Positions 10,980 to 22,785 of a stretch of DNA of 64,000 nt are shown piece after piece. The stretch spans positions 124,001-188,000 of the forward strand of contig JAHLMK010000018.1 of the NCBI GenBank assembly GCA_019915135.1, read 5' to 3'. The notes below the pieces were generated by a model. The model was given only the letters and a program-made list of their open reading frames with translations. It searched no databases and was not told the origin of the DNA. The stretch's first letter is position 1. Each line of letters starts with the position of its first letter. The DNA comes from Strobilurus pachycystidiatus. Its lineage: Eukaryota > Basidiomycota > Agaricomycetes > Agaricales > Physalacriaceae. Both the position numbers and the translations under genes were made by a program.

Positions 10980-12311
10980 TAGGGTGGCGAAGCAAACCCT
11001 AGGTATTGGTACCAAGTTAGTTTGTGACGGTTTGTTACCGGTAACTTACCGGTAAGATACCTCGGCGCCTGAGGGGGAGGTAACTTACCTCCACGTGATG
11101 TTTTCACGTGACTGATTCACGTGAGAGGCGCGCGGCGCGACGGGAAGTGGCGGGATGACATTGGGAGGTGTGGCAGGGCTCAGATCATCTAAACAGGGTG
11201 GTATTTAAAGCTCGAGACTGAGAGTTGACATTAAGAGGTAAAATGTATTGGCGATATACTGTAAAAAAATTCATTTTCATCTTACTACTCACTTTTCTGG
11301 CGGGGAGCGCCACAGATCAATCACCAACACACTTTATCAATGGTCAACACACTTTGTTCAACTGAATTTCACTTTACACGATAAACTATCACTTTTCAGA
11401 ATGGTATATCACTTTGAGAAACCTCGTTGCACTTGTGCCCGTTCAAATCCCACTTTGATCGGTCCATTATCTCACTTGGTTCAACTACGCCACATGATCG
11501 GGTCACAACGTGATCGTTTCAATTACTTAGGATAACGTTTCAATTAGGATAACCAACGGCGCCGTGGCGGTACTCCTCCGGTCATAAACATTGCCCAATA
11601 GATAACCGCCACAGCCAGGCTTCGTCAACACCGGCTGGAGCTGATCATCTGTGATCCTACCTGCCGCTGATGTTATAGTTATGCTGATCAATGGTCCCAA
11701 GTACGCTCAGCCACTGGCGGCAAGCATGGCGGCGAGCCGCGAGCGGAATCCGCCTCACCTCCCCATCTTGATGATACCAATTTTGCATGGTGACGTGTCC
11801 ACACTGAACACTGAAGGACATATTCGGACATTGTCTTCCTCCAGGAGGCAGATACCTTGTACTCCAGAGCTACAGAATGTAATAAAAAATTGTCGCATTG
11901 AGACACTTGGTGGTTCAAGGGTGGAATGTATAGCGACGGACAGGATGATGCCAAAGGAGACTGGCAGCATAAACTAATAGAAGATAGCAACGAGTACACT
12001 GTATGATGTTGAAGGTAATATCAACCAGGAGGGACTTCCAAATACATGCAGAAGGAAGACGCGGACACGGACGTAGAAAGAGTAGCTGGAGGTATTGGAG
12101 TTGGTGCAGCTCTTCGTCATCAACATCGTCAATATCACTCAGAGGGTACGGCTTCCACGAGTCGCGTGGTCGACGAAAGGTCGGCGGCCTGTGCTATGTA
12201 AGTGGCAGACCAAGTGATACAATTTGACAACATATATTCTGTATTCAATCGTGCTTACAGTGCTGGTCGTGCTCGCGGTGCTGGTGCTGTTCGGACTCAT
12301 CATGATCATGG

Positions 12312-13400
12312 TGTTATGATCTTGGTCCGGGTGTCCGACAGGCACAAGGCCTTGCCATCCTCCTGGTTCCCGAAAGGTCGTCTGAAACCCTTCGGGGCGC
12401 TCGAGGAGCGTACCCGCGGGCGAAATCTATATCTTGTTCCACCACGAACTCCGTTCACGGATATCACCTCCGCGGAAGCACCGTCTTCCTCCCTCCCCCT
12501 GCAACATACCATTGGATACGACCTTACGAGAAGCCAGCGCAATCAGGTTGCGGACTCTCTCCGTCATTTCGACACCTCAGGGAAATCCTAGCGAACTAAG
12601 TAACATACGCGCCCACATCCGGATCACTCGGTCCGACTACAGGGAAGCCCGAAGGAATACTCTCGCCACATCACCTACCGAACTCGCTTGTACGAGTCTA
12701 GACTCAGCAGGGCGGTCGACCACCGTAGGGGAAAGGCGCGCCCGACCGTCTCCGCTCGGCCGAGGACCTTTCCCGATCGCCCGCCCCTCGCACAACTATG
12801 TTCACGAGGGCTCTCTCCTCTGGTAGAGCTGGCTGGCGCTTCTTGAGAAGAAGCACCACGCGCTCCCATGATACCGCCCGCCCTATCGCGCCCATCGCCA
12901 TCGATCCCGCCTCGCGACCGCATGGGTGAATCCCGCCGCTGATTGGCATCGACTCCCGCCGCGTCGGCTGACAACCCGCCATCGCCGGATAGGCCTGGGT
13001 CGTTTACGCTTTTAGCCGGAACCTTGAAGAAGGTTCTCGATGTTTGGAGAATGAGTCAGGAGCGCCCTTTTGGGTAGATGGCGGGACAGCGCGGTCCCGC
13101 CGCCCGACGTATAAATACAGCGCTATCATACTTGTAAAACCTTAGAGTGGACTTTACGTTTAACCATCCCGTTCTTCGTCCTCGTCCCCGTCTCCTCATC
13201 CAAACAGACCGTCCTCTTAAGATATTGACCGGGTCGATTTCTAAAGTGAACGAACTCTCGCGAGAACAGACCAATAGACGACTCGGGGAGTCCGTCTGAT
13301 TGACATCTCGACCCTCGCTCGTGTTGATTCCTGCCAGCGGAACACTCTCGATCTCGATAGACGGCCCGACCTACTTAGGATCCTAGGACGGACGCTAACA
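12312..13400 (+). repeat. 5' LTR
   Basis: This is 1089 bp, TGTTA..TAACA. A TATA-box-like TATAAATA lies at 13110-13117, about 290 bp before the LTR end, consistent with a U3 promoter. Confidence 0.93.
13110..13117 (+). promoter_or_regulatory. TATA-box candidate in the 5' LTR
   Basis: TATAAATA inside the LTR, preserved at the same offset (20743-20750) in the 3' LTR. It would drive forward transcription toward the gag-like ORF. Confidence 0.5.
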
Positions 13401-13444
13401 ATAAGTCCACTCTCTACTATCGCTCCCAGGAATAACACGCCACG

Positions 13445-13825
13445 ATGAACCACCTCGAATTAGCGGGCGCTGTAACGACCGCAATCGCCCTCGCACTCCT
13501 GGGGAGATGCGTCTGGCTACTGGAGACCAGGCTGAAGGGTGGGGATCGGGGATCCTCACCGCTTCAGAGGAACAACCACCTCATAACCCCGTCCCGCACC
13601 TTCCTCCCGAGGCCCCCTACCATCAATCCCGTCCGAGTACGACGCGATATAGATCAAGTCGCGGAACGCGTCCTCCACTCGTTCCGTACGCACCCACCCG
13701 TCCCGCGTCACATTGGAAACCCCCCTCGTCCAAGGAACCAGCAAGCGATCACCACGGAATGCTTCCAGTGTCGACGTGTGGGACACTATCGACGGAACTG
13801 CCCCCAGCTCCCCCTTCGAACCTAG
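13445..13825 (+). CDS. Small gag-like ORF with a CCHC zinc knuckle
   Basis: The ORF has 126 codons and starts 45 bp after the 5' LTR. It has a short hydrophobic N-terminal segment (LAGAVTTAIALALLGRCVWLL region), then a Pro/Arg-rich middle. Near the C-terminus is a retroviral-type knuckle CFQCRRVGHYRRNC, which fits Cx2Cx4Hx4C. A nucleic-acid-binding nucleocapsid-like role for packaging or for binding the element's own RNA is the likely function. It is far shorter than a normal Gag, and no Pol frame follows it. Confidence 0.65.
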   Translation: MNHLELAGAVTTAIALALLGRCVWLLETRLKGGDRGSSPLQRNNHLITPSRTFLPRPPTINPVRVRRDIDQVAERVLHSFRTHPPVPRHIGNPPRPRNQQAITTECFQCRRVGHYRRNCPQLPLRT

Positions 13826-13946
13826 ACGAGCGGAACGACCACGAACTTATCATTCAAACGGACACATATAACTACTACGGAAAATCGCTATAGGACACCC
13901 GAACAAATGACCTGATCATACACCAAAGATCAACACACGAACCTCC

Positions 13947-14978
13947 TCACACTCGACGATGAGGCAGAAAGGGGAAACTCTGAGAAGGGCGTGGCGCCTT
14001 CCGGGGACCCCGAGGGGGACGAAACTCCGACCGAGAATGATACTCGGGAAGTTCGTCAAACGCTGCATCGCCCTCCCCAGTCCCATGAAGCGGACAAACC
14101 CAGGAGAACCTCTTCCCCTCCATCGACTTCCCCGTCTCGAAGTAATGGCCGGTGTAATACGCCTCCGGGAACTCATAGTTCACATCGCGAAGGAAGCGCT
14201 GAGTGCGCAAGTGCCACTCGTAACCACCCCGACTATCCCCAATAGCAACACAAGTTCGGAGCGCATCTCGAGCCTCACGAGAAGATCGCAGGACCAAAGC
14301 CAGCGAGCACAGAACCCCCCGAGTTCGACAGCACACACAGGCAAAACTCCCCGCCTTCCACGCCCACTGGTCCAGACGAAAGAAACACGGATGACTTTCG
14401 GGTTGGCCCGACTGGGAGCAGGAGCGACAGTCTTGTTTGGGGAACAAGCGGACCTCATAGGGTACTGGATCTGCGGCGGCCACGAACGTCTCGACCTCCG
14501 AAATCTAGAAGGCAAAGAATTCAGCAAAAGACATACGACGAACTATATGAAGAGGGAAACACACCGTCTCTTCGAACTCGGGGAGTTCAAGGGATGGTGC
14601 CGAAGATCGCGAGTCCGTCTCCAACGAAGGCGTCGAGTCCACGCCCCAAGAAATCGCATCGTCATCCTCGTACGATGCCTCGAACCAGTCCAAAGACTTG
14701 GGCTCTACGACGACCGATGGCACAACAAGAGAAGGCTCGGCGACGGAGCGGACAACGCTAAGCTGGGTCGGCCTCATGGAAGAACGAGGAGGATCCCATC
14801 GCCCCTCGAAAGCGTCGTCCCCTTCCGACGGTTCGTACGCCAGGGAAGCGAAGACCGGGGGGTCCTCCCTCTCCCAACAAGTGACCTGAAGGATGGACAG
14901 GTCCAGGGGATGAGAATCCGAGTCCCACCAGTGAAGAGCCTCGGCAAAAATCCCCTCGGTAACGCCTAGGTCGAACAT
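13947..14978 (-). pseudogene. Antisense ORF carried inside the retrotransposon, interrupted by one TAG
   Basis: Minus-strand frame of about 340 codons from 14978 to 13947 (ending before a stop), broken only by a single TAG at 14505-14507. The downstream half has a cysteine-rich segment (CRSCSQSGQP.., then CVCCRTRGVLC). This resembles zinc-binding Cys clusters of basidiomycete hypothetical proteins often found in repeats. The upstream half is Trp/acid-rich (EALHWWDSD, FEGRWDPPR). It runs opposite to the gag-like ORF. The 5' end lies about 30 bp from the inner transposon insertion, and related antisense sequence continues at 18971-19297. Function unknown. Confidence 0.5.
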
Positions 14979-15006
14979 CAGGTCCAGTCAGCCTTGGCTG
15001 TCAGAT

Positions 15007-18000
15007 TAATGTATGAAACAAGCCCAATGGGCTGAGTTTTCCAATACATTATACAGCCCAAAAGGGCTCACTGCCAAAATGGCACCCAGGCTGAATGTGA
15101 CTGGGCGTGACCGCTGCTTTGAGCGGGTAGGGGATGGGCTCATTGCCGGGCCCCGCTCCTTGCTCACTGTCAAATCCCGCCTCTTGGTTGTTGAGGGCGG
15201 GATTTATTATATTTTTATATATAATCATTCTATTATCCGAGCGGGTTGGGTCCGCCAGTATGGAATACCATTTGGGATAAAATCCGGGGCATTTCCACCA
15301 TCCCAAATAGGCAGCTCAATCATTTGAGCGGGTGGGAGACATTAATAGTGGGCGGGATGGTTTTTGGGGGGCTCATACTGTGGCGCACTATCATACGGGC
15401 ACTCATGGACATAAATAGAAATTTTTGACATGCTCAGCGGGGCAAATGGAGTGTGGCGGGGGCTGGATGCGCCCCGCCGTGCTTGGATAAATGTGAATAA
15501 AAATTCATTCAGCTCGATCTCATTGATAAGTCAGCAAGTGAATTCATTTACTATTCAGAACATCGCTATATAATTTATTTCGTGAACGTGGGCGGGGAAG
15601 AGCTGGATGCGCGCCCAGCATCCTGGATGTCGGTGGGCGCACGGCATCCGGAACCGAAATCCGGGTGACGTCATGTTGTGAATGGACGCGGCGCGCTGCA
15701 GATAATGAGTGGAGTATATATATGATACCCCCTCGGAGGACTCGAACCTCCCGAGGTTCCGATTGCAAGGGGTGTGCGAGGGGAGGGGGGCTGTACAGTA
15801 GTGGCGGGTCACCGCCGTACTATGTTGGTGGTGAGCGCAAAAATGCGACCCACCATAGCCCGATCCGGATCTTCGAGATCTCGAATCGTTCTACCAAGTG
15901 GCGGCGGAAGGTGTGGTGCGTGCACGGGCGTCGTCGTCGCCGTACGCCACTGATGCTTCCCGCGTCACGGTCGGTCGTTGTGGGTGATCGTTGTCGGTGG
16001 ACGGACCGTCAGTCGCGAATCTCGGAATGTGCAGGTGTTCAGCTGGGGAAGGCTCTAGATATGAAATGAAGCTTACCTGCCTGGCAGAACCCCGTAGGCA
16101 TTCTGCCAGGCCCGTACCGTCCTCCGCGCCCGGGCAGTCGCATCCGCGGCGCTCCCATCATCGCCCAGACCTCCCTCGTCGTTGCCGGCGTCGTCCAAGA
16201 GCTCGGATGCCTCGTCCTGAGGGCTTATACGCGACTGGCTGCGTCGTCGAACGACGGCTTACCCGAATGGTTGAGGTTGAACGTTATCCGCGCCAATTGC
16301 AAGGCGCGGATGCGGCGTCGGCGTCCGAAACGTCCGGTATTCGAGAGAGGAGGGTAGTGGGAGGGCCCCAGAGGAGAATGGGGGCTGGATGCGTCGTTCT
16401 CGCCATCCTGCTGTGGTGGCAGGAGGCAAGGAGCGAGCTCGATCGTTGCTCGGACGATCGGACCGGTGAATCCGATCGTCGTGCGCGACGACGTTGAACG
16501 CGTTGGCCGCGAGTCTGCTCATTCCGAGTGCCCGAGACGTACTCAGACACATGTAGTAACATGTACTCCATCATATGTAGTTCAATTGTATCCATCATAA
16601 TACTGTACGCTACGCATTGAACTGATCATTTGATCATCGAGCTCGGCGTCGAGCTCGACGGCGGAGCAAATACAAATTTGAAGATGTAGCAACATGAAAT
16701 AGCTTGCAATTATACATTCCATTGCCATGCCAAATTTCAAGCCAGTCCGTTTCCTGTGGCCGACGCATAACTATCTCTTACCAGTTTACATTCACCAAAG
16801 GCATGTAACTACAAACATCTATACGATGTTGTACTCACAGTGTAAAGGTTTTTGACATTCTTCAGCAAAGGTGCTACTAATCATCCTTTCTAGCTTCTGC
16901 TAAGTTTCAGTGGCCCCGCCTTCGCCGTTCGGCCTCTACGTCGTCTTGAACGACGGGCGGAGAGCCGGACCGAACGATCCGAACAGTGATCGACCGCTGT
17001 TCGGAGTCGTTCCTCTGCTTCCAACCACCACCACCCACACGACCCCATCGCCGGCTGGCTCGCAACCACCGCCAAACTCGACGCGCTACCTCTCGGCGCT
17101 GTCTTCTCCTGTCTTTAGCTCCCAGAGCCCCGGATACGACCCGGAATGGGACCACCGCGTAAGCCCCAGACGACGGGCAGCAGTACGCGGAAAACAGGCG
17201 CCGTCGACCTCAGGAGTCGACGTCAAGACACGCCAGCGCCGTGGCAACCCCGGCGTGGGCTCTGCAAGGACGGTGGCGGCTGGATACGGCGCTGCTCGTC
17301 TGCTGGCGAGCAGCGCATCCAGGTGCGTTTTTTTTTTGATCTTGTGAACCCCCGTCGCTGTAGCTAGCCGACGCCGAGCAGCGGCGGCCCCGAAGGAACC
17401 CCGGGGTGGGCTCTGCTCGCAGGGCGGCGGTGGAATACGGGGCTGCTCGCCTGCTGGCGAGCAGCCAAGCGGGCGCGTTTTCGTTCATTCGACGGCGCCG
17501 TAGGCGTAACCACTCGACGCCAGGCATCTCCACCCCGTCGCAAGCCCGGAATGGGCCTCTGCGTGGACTGTTGCAGACGACTGCGGCGCTGCTCGTCTGC
17601 TCGCGAGCAGCGCCATTCAGTCCTCCCTTTTTTTTTTGCTTTCATTCAATCGCTTTCCCCAGCTTCTGCTGCTGGGAATGGCATTACTGACTTCTCCTCA
17701 GGTTTCACTCCGTGGACGATCCCTGGACGGAGCCCTGGTCCACCACCATTTCAATCAATTCCTGCACCCCTTGCACCCCTCCCAGCCTACGCAGGCACAC
17801 TCGTGTAGCCCAGTACGCGATGGTCCGCCCTTGGACCAGCGGAAAAGCCGGGGCGAGCGTGTAGCGGGGCTGGCGGGAGTGTTGCGGGGCGACGGAGCAA
17901 CGGCAACGAGCAACGGCAACGACAGCGAGAAACGACGACCGTGCCGCCACCGCCAACAATAGCGACCACAATTGCGATGCGCCGACGTCGGCGGATTTGG

Positions 18001-18841
18001 CGTAGGCAAACCCTGCCCCACCACCCCCTACACTCCCATCTCCTCACCTCCCTCACGTGGTCTCCTCTATCCTCACCTCACCCTACGTCTCCTCCTCCCC
18101 CTTCCCCTTCCCTCCGTCATTATTGACGGAGGATGATTTCATGCCGGGTTGACGCCCCGCGCACAGTTGTGTGCGGGTGCTCGTCCTGCATGATCAATCA
18201 GTGTGCCCGCGCCTGGCGGCGCACTTTTATGTGCGGATTTCGTTGGTTCGGGGATCTCGGGGATCGGGTCCATCCAATCTCATACCCCGCATCCAACGAC
18301 TCTGTTGCTTCAAATCACCCTTCTCTTTGTAGATAGTGTGTTGAATGCTGTAGTGTACCGTGTATCAAGCTACAGAGCATAGAGTACCCGTCAACCCGAG
18401 CAACGGGGGCGGGATCAAAATATTTCCTAATTTGGAACGGTATCCAAAGTGAACCCGCTCCATCCAGCTAACGCCACACTCTAATTGCCCCGCTCGCTTG
18501 CTAGAATAATATTAGACCCCTCTGGGTATGTGCGCCCGCAAACGCGCCCCCATCCCGCTCAAAATTGAGGACGCTAGAGCCCGCCCAATGATTTGATGGC
18601 TTATTCTGAGCCTCCTTCCCAAAAGGGAATTCACACGCTCCCGCTCCCGCTAGGCAGTGAGCGGGGCCTGTCTGCTCCCGCCATATGGCAGTGAGCACCC
18701 CAGATAGCTCATGGTGCGCTCACCATCCACCCCCGCCCCCTAGAGCAAGGTGACATTGAGTGACATCTTTTTTGGCTGGAGCCCTTTTGGGCTGTATAAT
18801 GTATTGTGAAACTCAGCCCATTGGGCTGATTTTATACATTA
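15007..18841. mobile_element. TIR DNA element (~3.8 kb) inserted in the retrotransposon
   Basis: The left end (15007-15068) and the reverse complement of the right end (18780-18841) share about 60 bp with few differences. Both contain AGCCCAATGGGCTGAGTTT and CAATACATTATACAGCCC. ATT flanks each side, so a 3-bp duplication is possible but ambiguous because the termini are AT-rich. The interior has recurrent GAGCGGG/CCCGCTC motifs near both ends and GC-rich hairpin units at 17.29-17.61 kb. Only unconvincing ORFs are present, so it is probably non-autonomous. Confidence 0.82.
17289..17614. repeat. Three spaced GC-rich hairpins, ~145-150 bp apart
   Basis: Perfect palindromic stems of 10-11 bp with the same core GCTGCTCG../..CGAGCAGC lie at 17289-17316, 17441-17466 and 17585-17614. 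Each sits in a similar context (..GCGGCGGTGGAATACGG before, a T-rich run after copies 1 and 3). They look like degenerate tandem units. Confidence 0.75.
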
Positions 18842-18970
18842 TTGGGGCGCCCACAGGTGGTCCAGTTGGACAACGCACTTCAGGCAGATGACTACGTCTC
18901 GGAGCTCTGGACGAGCCCAGAGGATACAACCCCAAGCTCGTAGCTCTGCCGTCACACGACACAGGGATTC

Positions 18971-19297
18971 CTATCCAAAGAAGTAAAGAATCAGAGCACG
19001 CCCGAGGACCCCTCGACGACCAGCACGCACCAACGGGACCCGAATCTCCGCCCAGCGTTCCAACGCTGGAACGTCCGACCCATCTACGACCGCGTCGCAT
19101 AGGATCCCCGACTGGACCGCTAGAGAAATCAAGAGCGCAGGCCCTGCCAGCGCATCATGAATCTCGTCCTTCGCCGCCTCCGTAATATGTGACAACTGCC
19201 GCGGGATGGCCACGTCCAGGAGCTCCGCGCCTAACCAGAAGTGGGATAAGGTGGGATCGACAGCGACTGGCTTGGAAGGGTTGGAGGAAACGGACAT
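18971..19297 (-). CDS. Antisense ORF in the retrotransposon, right of the inner insertion
   Basis: 108 codons starting at 19297. It includes regular protein-like helices (TEAAKDEIHDALAGPALLI and VPALERWAEIRVPLVRAGRR) and ends in ILYFFG at the stop near 18971. It has the same orientation as the broken ORF at 13947-14978. Removing the inner element would place the two about 130 bp apart, so they may once have formed one antisense gene. No domain recognised. Confidence 0.4.
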   Translation of the reverse strand: MSVSSNPSKPVAVDPTLSHFWLGAELLDVAIPRQLSHITEAAKDEIHDALAGPALLISLAVQSGILCDAVVDGSDVPALERWAEIRVPLVRAGRRGVLGRALILYFFG

Positions 19298-19944
19298 GGC
19301 GGCAGCGATACGGGCGAAACGAACGAAGGCGGGCGGGTGGCGACTTCGCAGCCCCGTCCTCCCTTTAAAAGGGCGTCAGACTTGGGTAACGAAGGGTCGA
19401 TTCGATTCTGGAAAGGCGGCGGCCTCAGGGAGGACCGTCGACAGCTACGACGAAAACATGAGGACAAACGACCGCGAGGCGGGACCGGTTGTACCTCGCA
19501 GAAGAGCGAGGCTCTGAGATTGGGTGGCAGCCGCAGACCTCTGAAACACCGAAAGCAAATAGGAGAACACGATCGCATCGTTCCCCCAGAACTGGGATCG
19601 CCGAATTTAGGACGAATCGACACCCAAATACTCGCATTTCCAGGCGATCGCCACACAACGGGAACATATCTTACCCGACAGATCGATCTATCATTTCACA
19701 ACCATTCATAGGGACTCGCCTGTCCTGGTCCTCGAGTTTTTGAAAAGATTTCTTAGACGCACGATTAGCGCAGAAGGTGGCGCAGGTATTCACTCTGCGC
19801 CACACCCCGCCTGTCCCGGTCCCGAATTCCCGGTTCTCAAAGCGTCGATCGGTGATATCGATCGCCAAGAGGACCGGGCTCCGCGCAAGCGAATGGATTT
19901 GTCCTTTGCGATTCTTGGGGACAAGAATCTTGAAGAGGAGATAT

Positions 19945-21033
19945 TGTTATGATCTTGGTCCGGGTGTCCGACAGGCACAAGGCCTTGCCATCCTCCTGGT
20001 TCCCGAAAGGTCGTCTGAAACCCTTCGGGGCGCTCGAGGAGCGTACCCGCGGGCGAAATCTATATCTTGTTCCACCACGAACTCCGTTCACGGATATCAC
20101 CTCCGCGGAAGCACCGTCTTCCTCCCTCCCCCTGCAACGTACCATTGGATACGACCTTACGAGAAGCCAGCGCAATCAGGTTGCGGACTCTCTCCGTCAT
20201 TTCGACACCTCAGGGAAATCCTAGCGAACTAAGTAACATACGCGCCCACATCCGGATCACTCGGTCCGACTACAGGGAAGCCCGAAGGAATACTCTCGCC
20301 ACATCACCTACCGAACTCGCTCGTACGAGTCTAGACTCAGCAGGGCGGTCGACCACCGTAGGGGAAAGGCGCGCCCGACCGTCTCCGCTCGGCCGAGGAC
20401 CTTTCCCGATCGCCCGCCCCTCGCACAACTATGTTCACGAGGGCTCTCTCCTCTGGTAGAGCTGGCTGGCGCTTCTTGAGAAGAAGCACCACGCGCTCCC
20501 ATGATACCGCCCGCCCTATCGCGCCCATCGCCATCGATCCCGCCTCGCGACCGCATGGGTGAATCCCGCCGCTGATTGGCATCGACTCCCGCCGCGTCGG
20601 CTGACAACCCGCCATCGCCGGATAGGCCTGGGTCGTTTACGCTTTTAGCCGGAACCTTGAAGAAGGTTCTCGATGTTTGGAGAATGAGTCAGGAGCACCC
20701 TTTTGGGTAGATGGCGGGACAGCGCGGTCCCGCCGCCCGACGTATAAATACAGCGCTATCATACTTGTAAAACCTTAGAGTGGACTTTACGTTTAACCAT
20801 CCCGTTCTTTGTCCTCGTCCCCGTCTCCTCATCCAAACAGACCGTCCTCTTAAGATATCGACCGGGTCGATCTCTAAAGTGAACGACCTCTCGCGAGAAC
20901 AGACCAATAGACGACTCAGGGAGTCCGTCTGATTGACATCTCGACCCTCGCTCGTGTTGATTCCTGCCAGCGGAACACTCTCGATCTCGATAGACGGCCC
21001 GACCTACTTAGGATCCTAGGACGGACGCTAACA
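19945..21033 (+). repeat. 3' LTR
   Basis: This is 1089 bp, the same length and terminal bases as the 5' LTR at a constant offset of 7633 bp. It is followed by the CATGG target duplication. Confidence 0.93.
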
Positions 21034-22785
21034 CATGGTCATTGCGCACAGTCCTAGGGCACAATGAACGTCGATAGTTGGAGGGTAGCCTGCGACATCG
21101 AAGTCCTCGAACAATTTGGCATCCTGCTATTTGATGAACACGTCCATGACTGACGTCGCGTCGCGTCGAAGAACTGGGATGCGAAGAGGTGATCCATGGT
21201 CAATGTTGAGAACAGCGCCCAAACGCGTGGTCTCGTGCTACGGAAAGTCCGTGGTCAACAAGTGGAAGTAATTGTCACCAACATTGAGTCTGTATCAAGA
21301 CATGAGTACCAAGTCAGACCGAAAGAAAATAATGCATGAAAGGTGATGCAGTCTTCACAGCCAAGCGCCATTGGTGGAGGTGACGTCAAGGTTGCCTTGC
21401 CGTCGACATCAATGGCGACTGACTGTGAGGAGAAAATATCGTACAAGATAAACAGACCTTGTTGCCACGGATCGTCTCAAGTGTCCGTGCTTGCACACCC
21501 AGTGAGCAGCACTCCAACTGCGTTTGTCTAGACTTGAGTGTGTCGTTGGTCGTAGGCTGTGAACGCCATCATTGTCCTTGCGACACAAGCGATATCCAAT
21601 GGAAGGTAAGCTTTCCAACTCGACTTGACCGCCGTTGGTGCTCACCTTGTTTGTGTGTCCATCTAGACGGCGGACTCGTGAAACTTGACGCGCCCTTTTC
21701 TGTGAGAGGTAAGCACTGATTTACGACTCGACCAAAACGCAACTCACGAGGTATGTTCTCGCAGACGCGCGAATGGGATGATTCCATAGCGTACTAGTAT
21801 CTCTAGACCGTGTTGCTTGCTTGGAGAGCTGGTAGGCAAGGCAAGATGAGTGTGACAGTTGGGTTGACGGGTACTCTGGCTTACCTTGAGAGTCCAGGGC
21901 GGGTCGACCGTAATTTCGAATATGCAGATTCAAAGGGCTGAACTTCAAGGGGCGGGAGAAAGGTCATGGTTAACGAGGCATCCTGGTGCTGTGGCTGTTC
22001 CGGCAATGTGCATACCTCAGATCACCGAGCTGCAAATACAGATGACAGTATCTAGTAGCAGGTGAGCTAAGTATCTGGAAGGCTCGGTGTCGCGAACGCA
22101 CCAAGAATGTCGGATGGCCCGGGATGGCAGCCCAAAGAAGGGACTCAGAGAGTTGGCAGCACTTATCTGAAGGCCACATGTCAGACAAGTGATCCCAAGA
22201 GTAGTCGAAAGGATATGCACTCAATCTCGCCACCACATGAGACGCCATGCAAGCTCATGAGGGCAAGAAGGGAGCGAGAACATACGGCATCATGTCTCGA
22301 TCACTTTCCGGAAGGACACGGAGGCCGAGGTAATCCCGGACAGTACCTATTTGGGATACCGCCCCGTTCCGCTGACCTCGGGATGGAAGCTGTGCCACCA
22401 AGTGCGCCACTGTCAGGTGACGGTGTCCGGGAAGTGAGATGAACAACACAAAGTGGGAGATAGGAGGTCAAAGTGCGGCGGCATATTGCACAGTGAGTTC
22501 AGATTATGCAAAGTGAGATAGCAAAAATGAAAGTGAGATAGCAAAAAGTACGAGTGAAATGGCAAGGGATTTTTTTACAGTATTACCACCAAAAAAATGC
22601 AATGATTATGAGCTGCAGGAACAAAATTCTCATGTCCTTTTGAGCTGGGCGGAAATTGCGCCACGAGCATCACGTGAAATAGTCATGTGACTATCGGACG
22701 GTAACTTACCGTATCGATACCTGGGGGGTCCGGATGGGTCGATTAAAAACCGGTAAGATACCGAGGGGGAGGTTTACTTCGCCAC

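Larger units (their letters stand above)
12312..21033. mobile_element. LTR retrotransposon, 8.7 kb, apparently non-autonomous
   Basis: Two 1089-bp direct repeats begin TGTTATGATC and end GACGCTAACA, that is TG..CA with a 5-bp inverted terminus. They are bracketed by the 5-bp target duplication CATGG (12307-12311 and 21034-21038). By eye the two LTRs differ at about eight positions (~99.3% identity), which suggests a young insertion. The interior contains a small zinc-knuckle ORF just after the 5' LTR, antisense ORFs, and a later DNA-transposon insertion at 15007-18841. I found no reverse transcriptase, RNase H, integrase or protease motif. A purine-rich tract (TTGAAGAGGAG) precedes the 3' LTR. 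Confidence 0.93.
11259..22580. mobile_element. DNA element with 12-bp TIRs CTGTAAAAAAAT, flanked by TA, host of the LTR retrotransposon
   Basis: CTGTAAAAAAAT at 11259-11270 is the exact reverse complement of 22569-22580, and TA lies directly outside both ends. About 200-280 bp inside each end lies a cluster of inward-facing CACTTT/TCACTT-like motifs (left about 11285-11480, right about 22390-22555), a usual layout for transposase-binding subterminal repeats. Without the retrotransposon the element is about 2.6 kb. Its remaining sequence (11480-12306 and 21039-22390) has short ORFs but no recognisable transposase, so it is probably non-autonomous. The superfamily is not assigned. Confidence 0.68.

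Noticed and set aside
12312..13400. LTR-internal ORFs (about 100 codons, present in both LTRs)
   Set aside because: Identical pairs simply reflect the duplicated LTR; no motifs.
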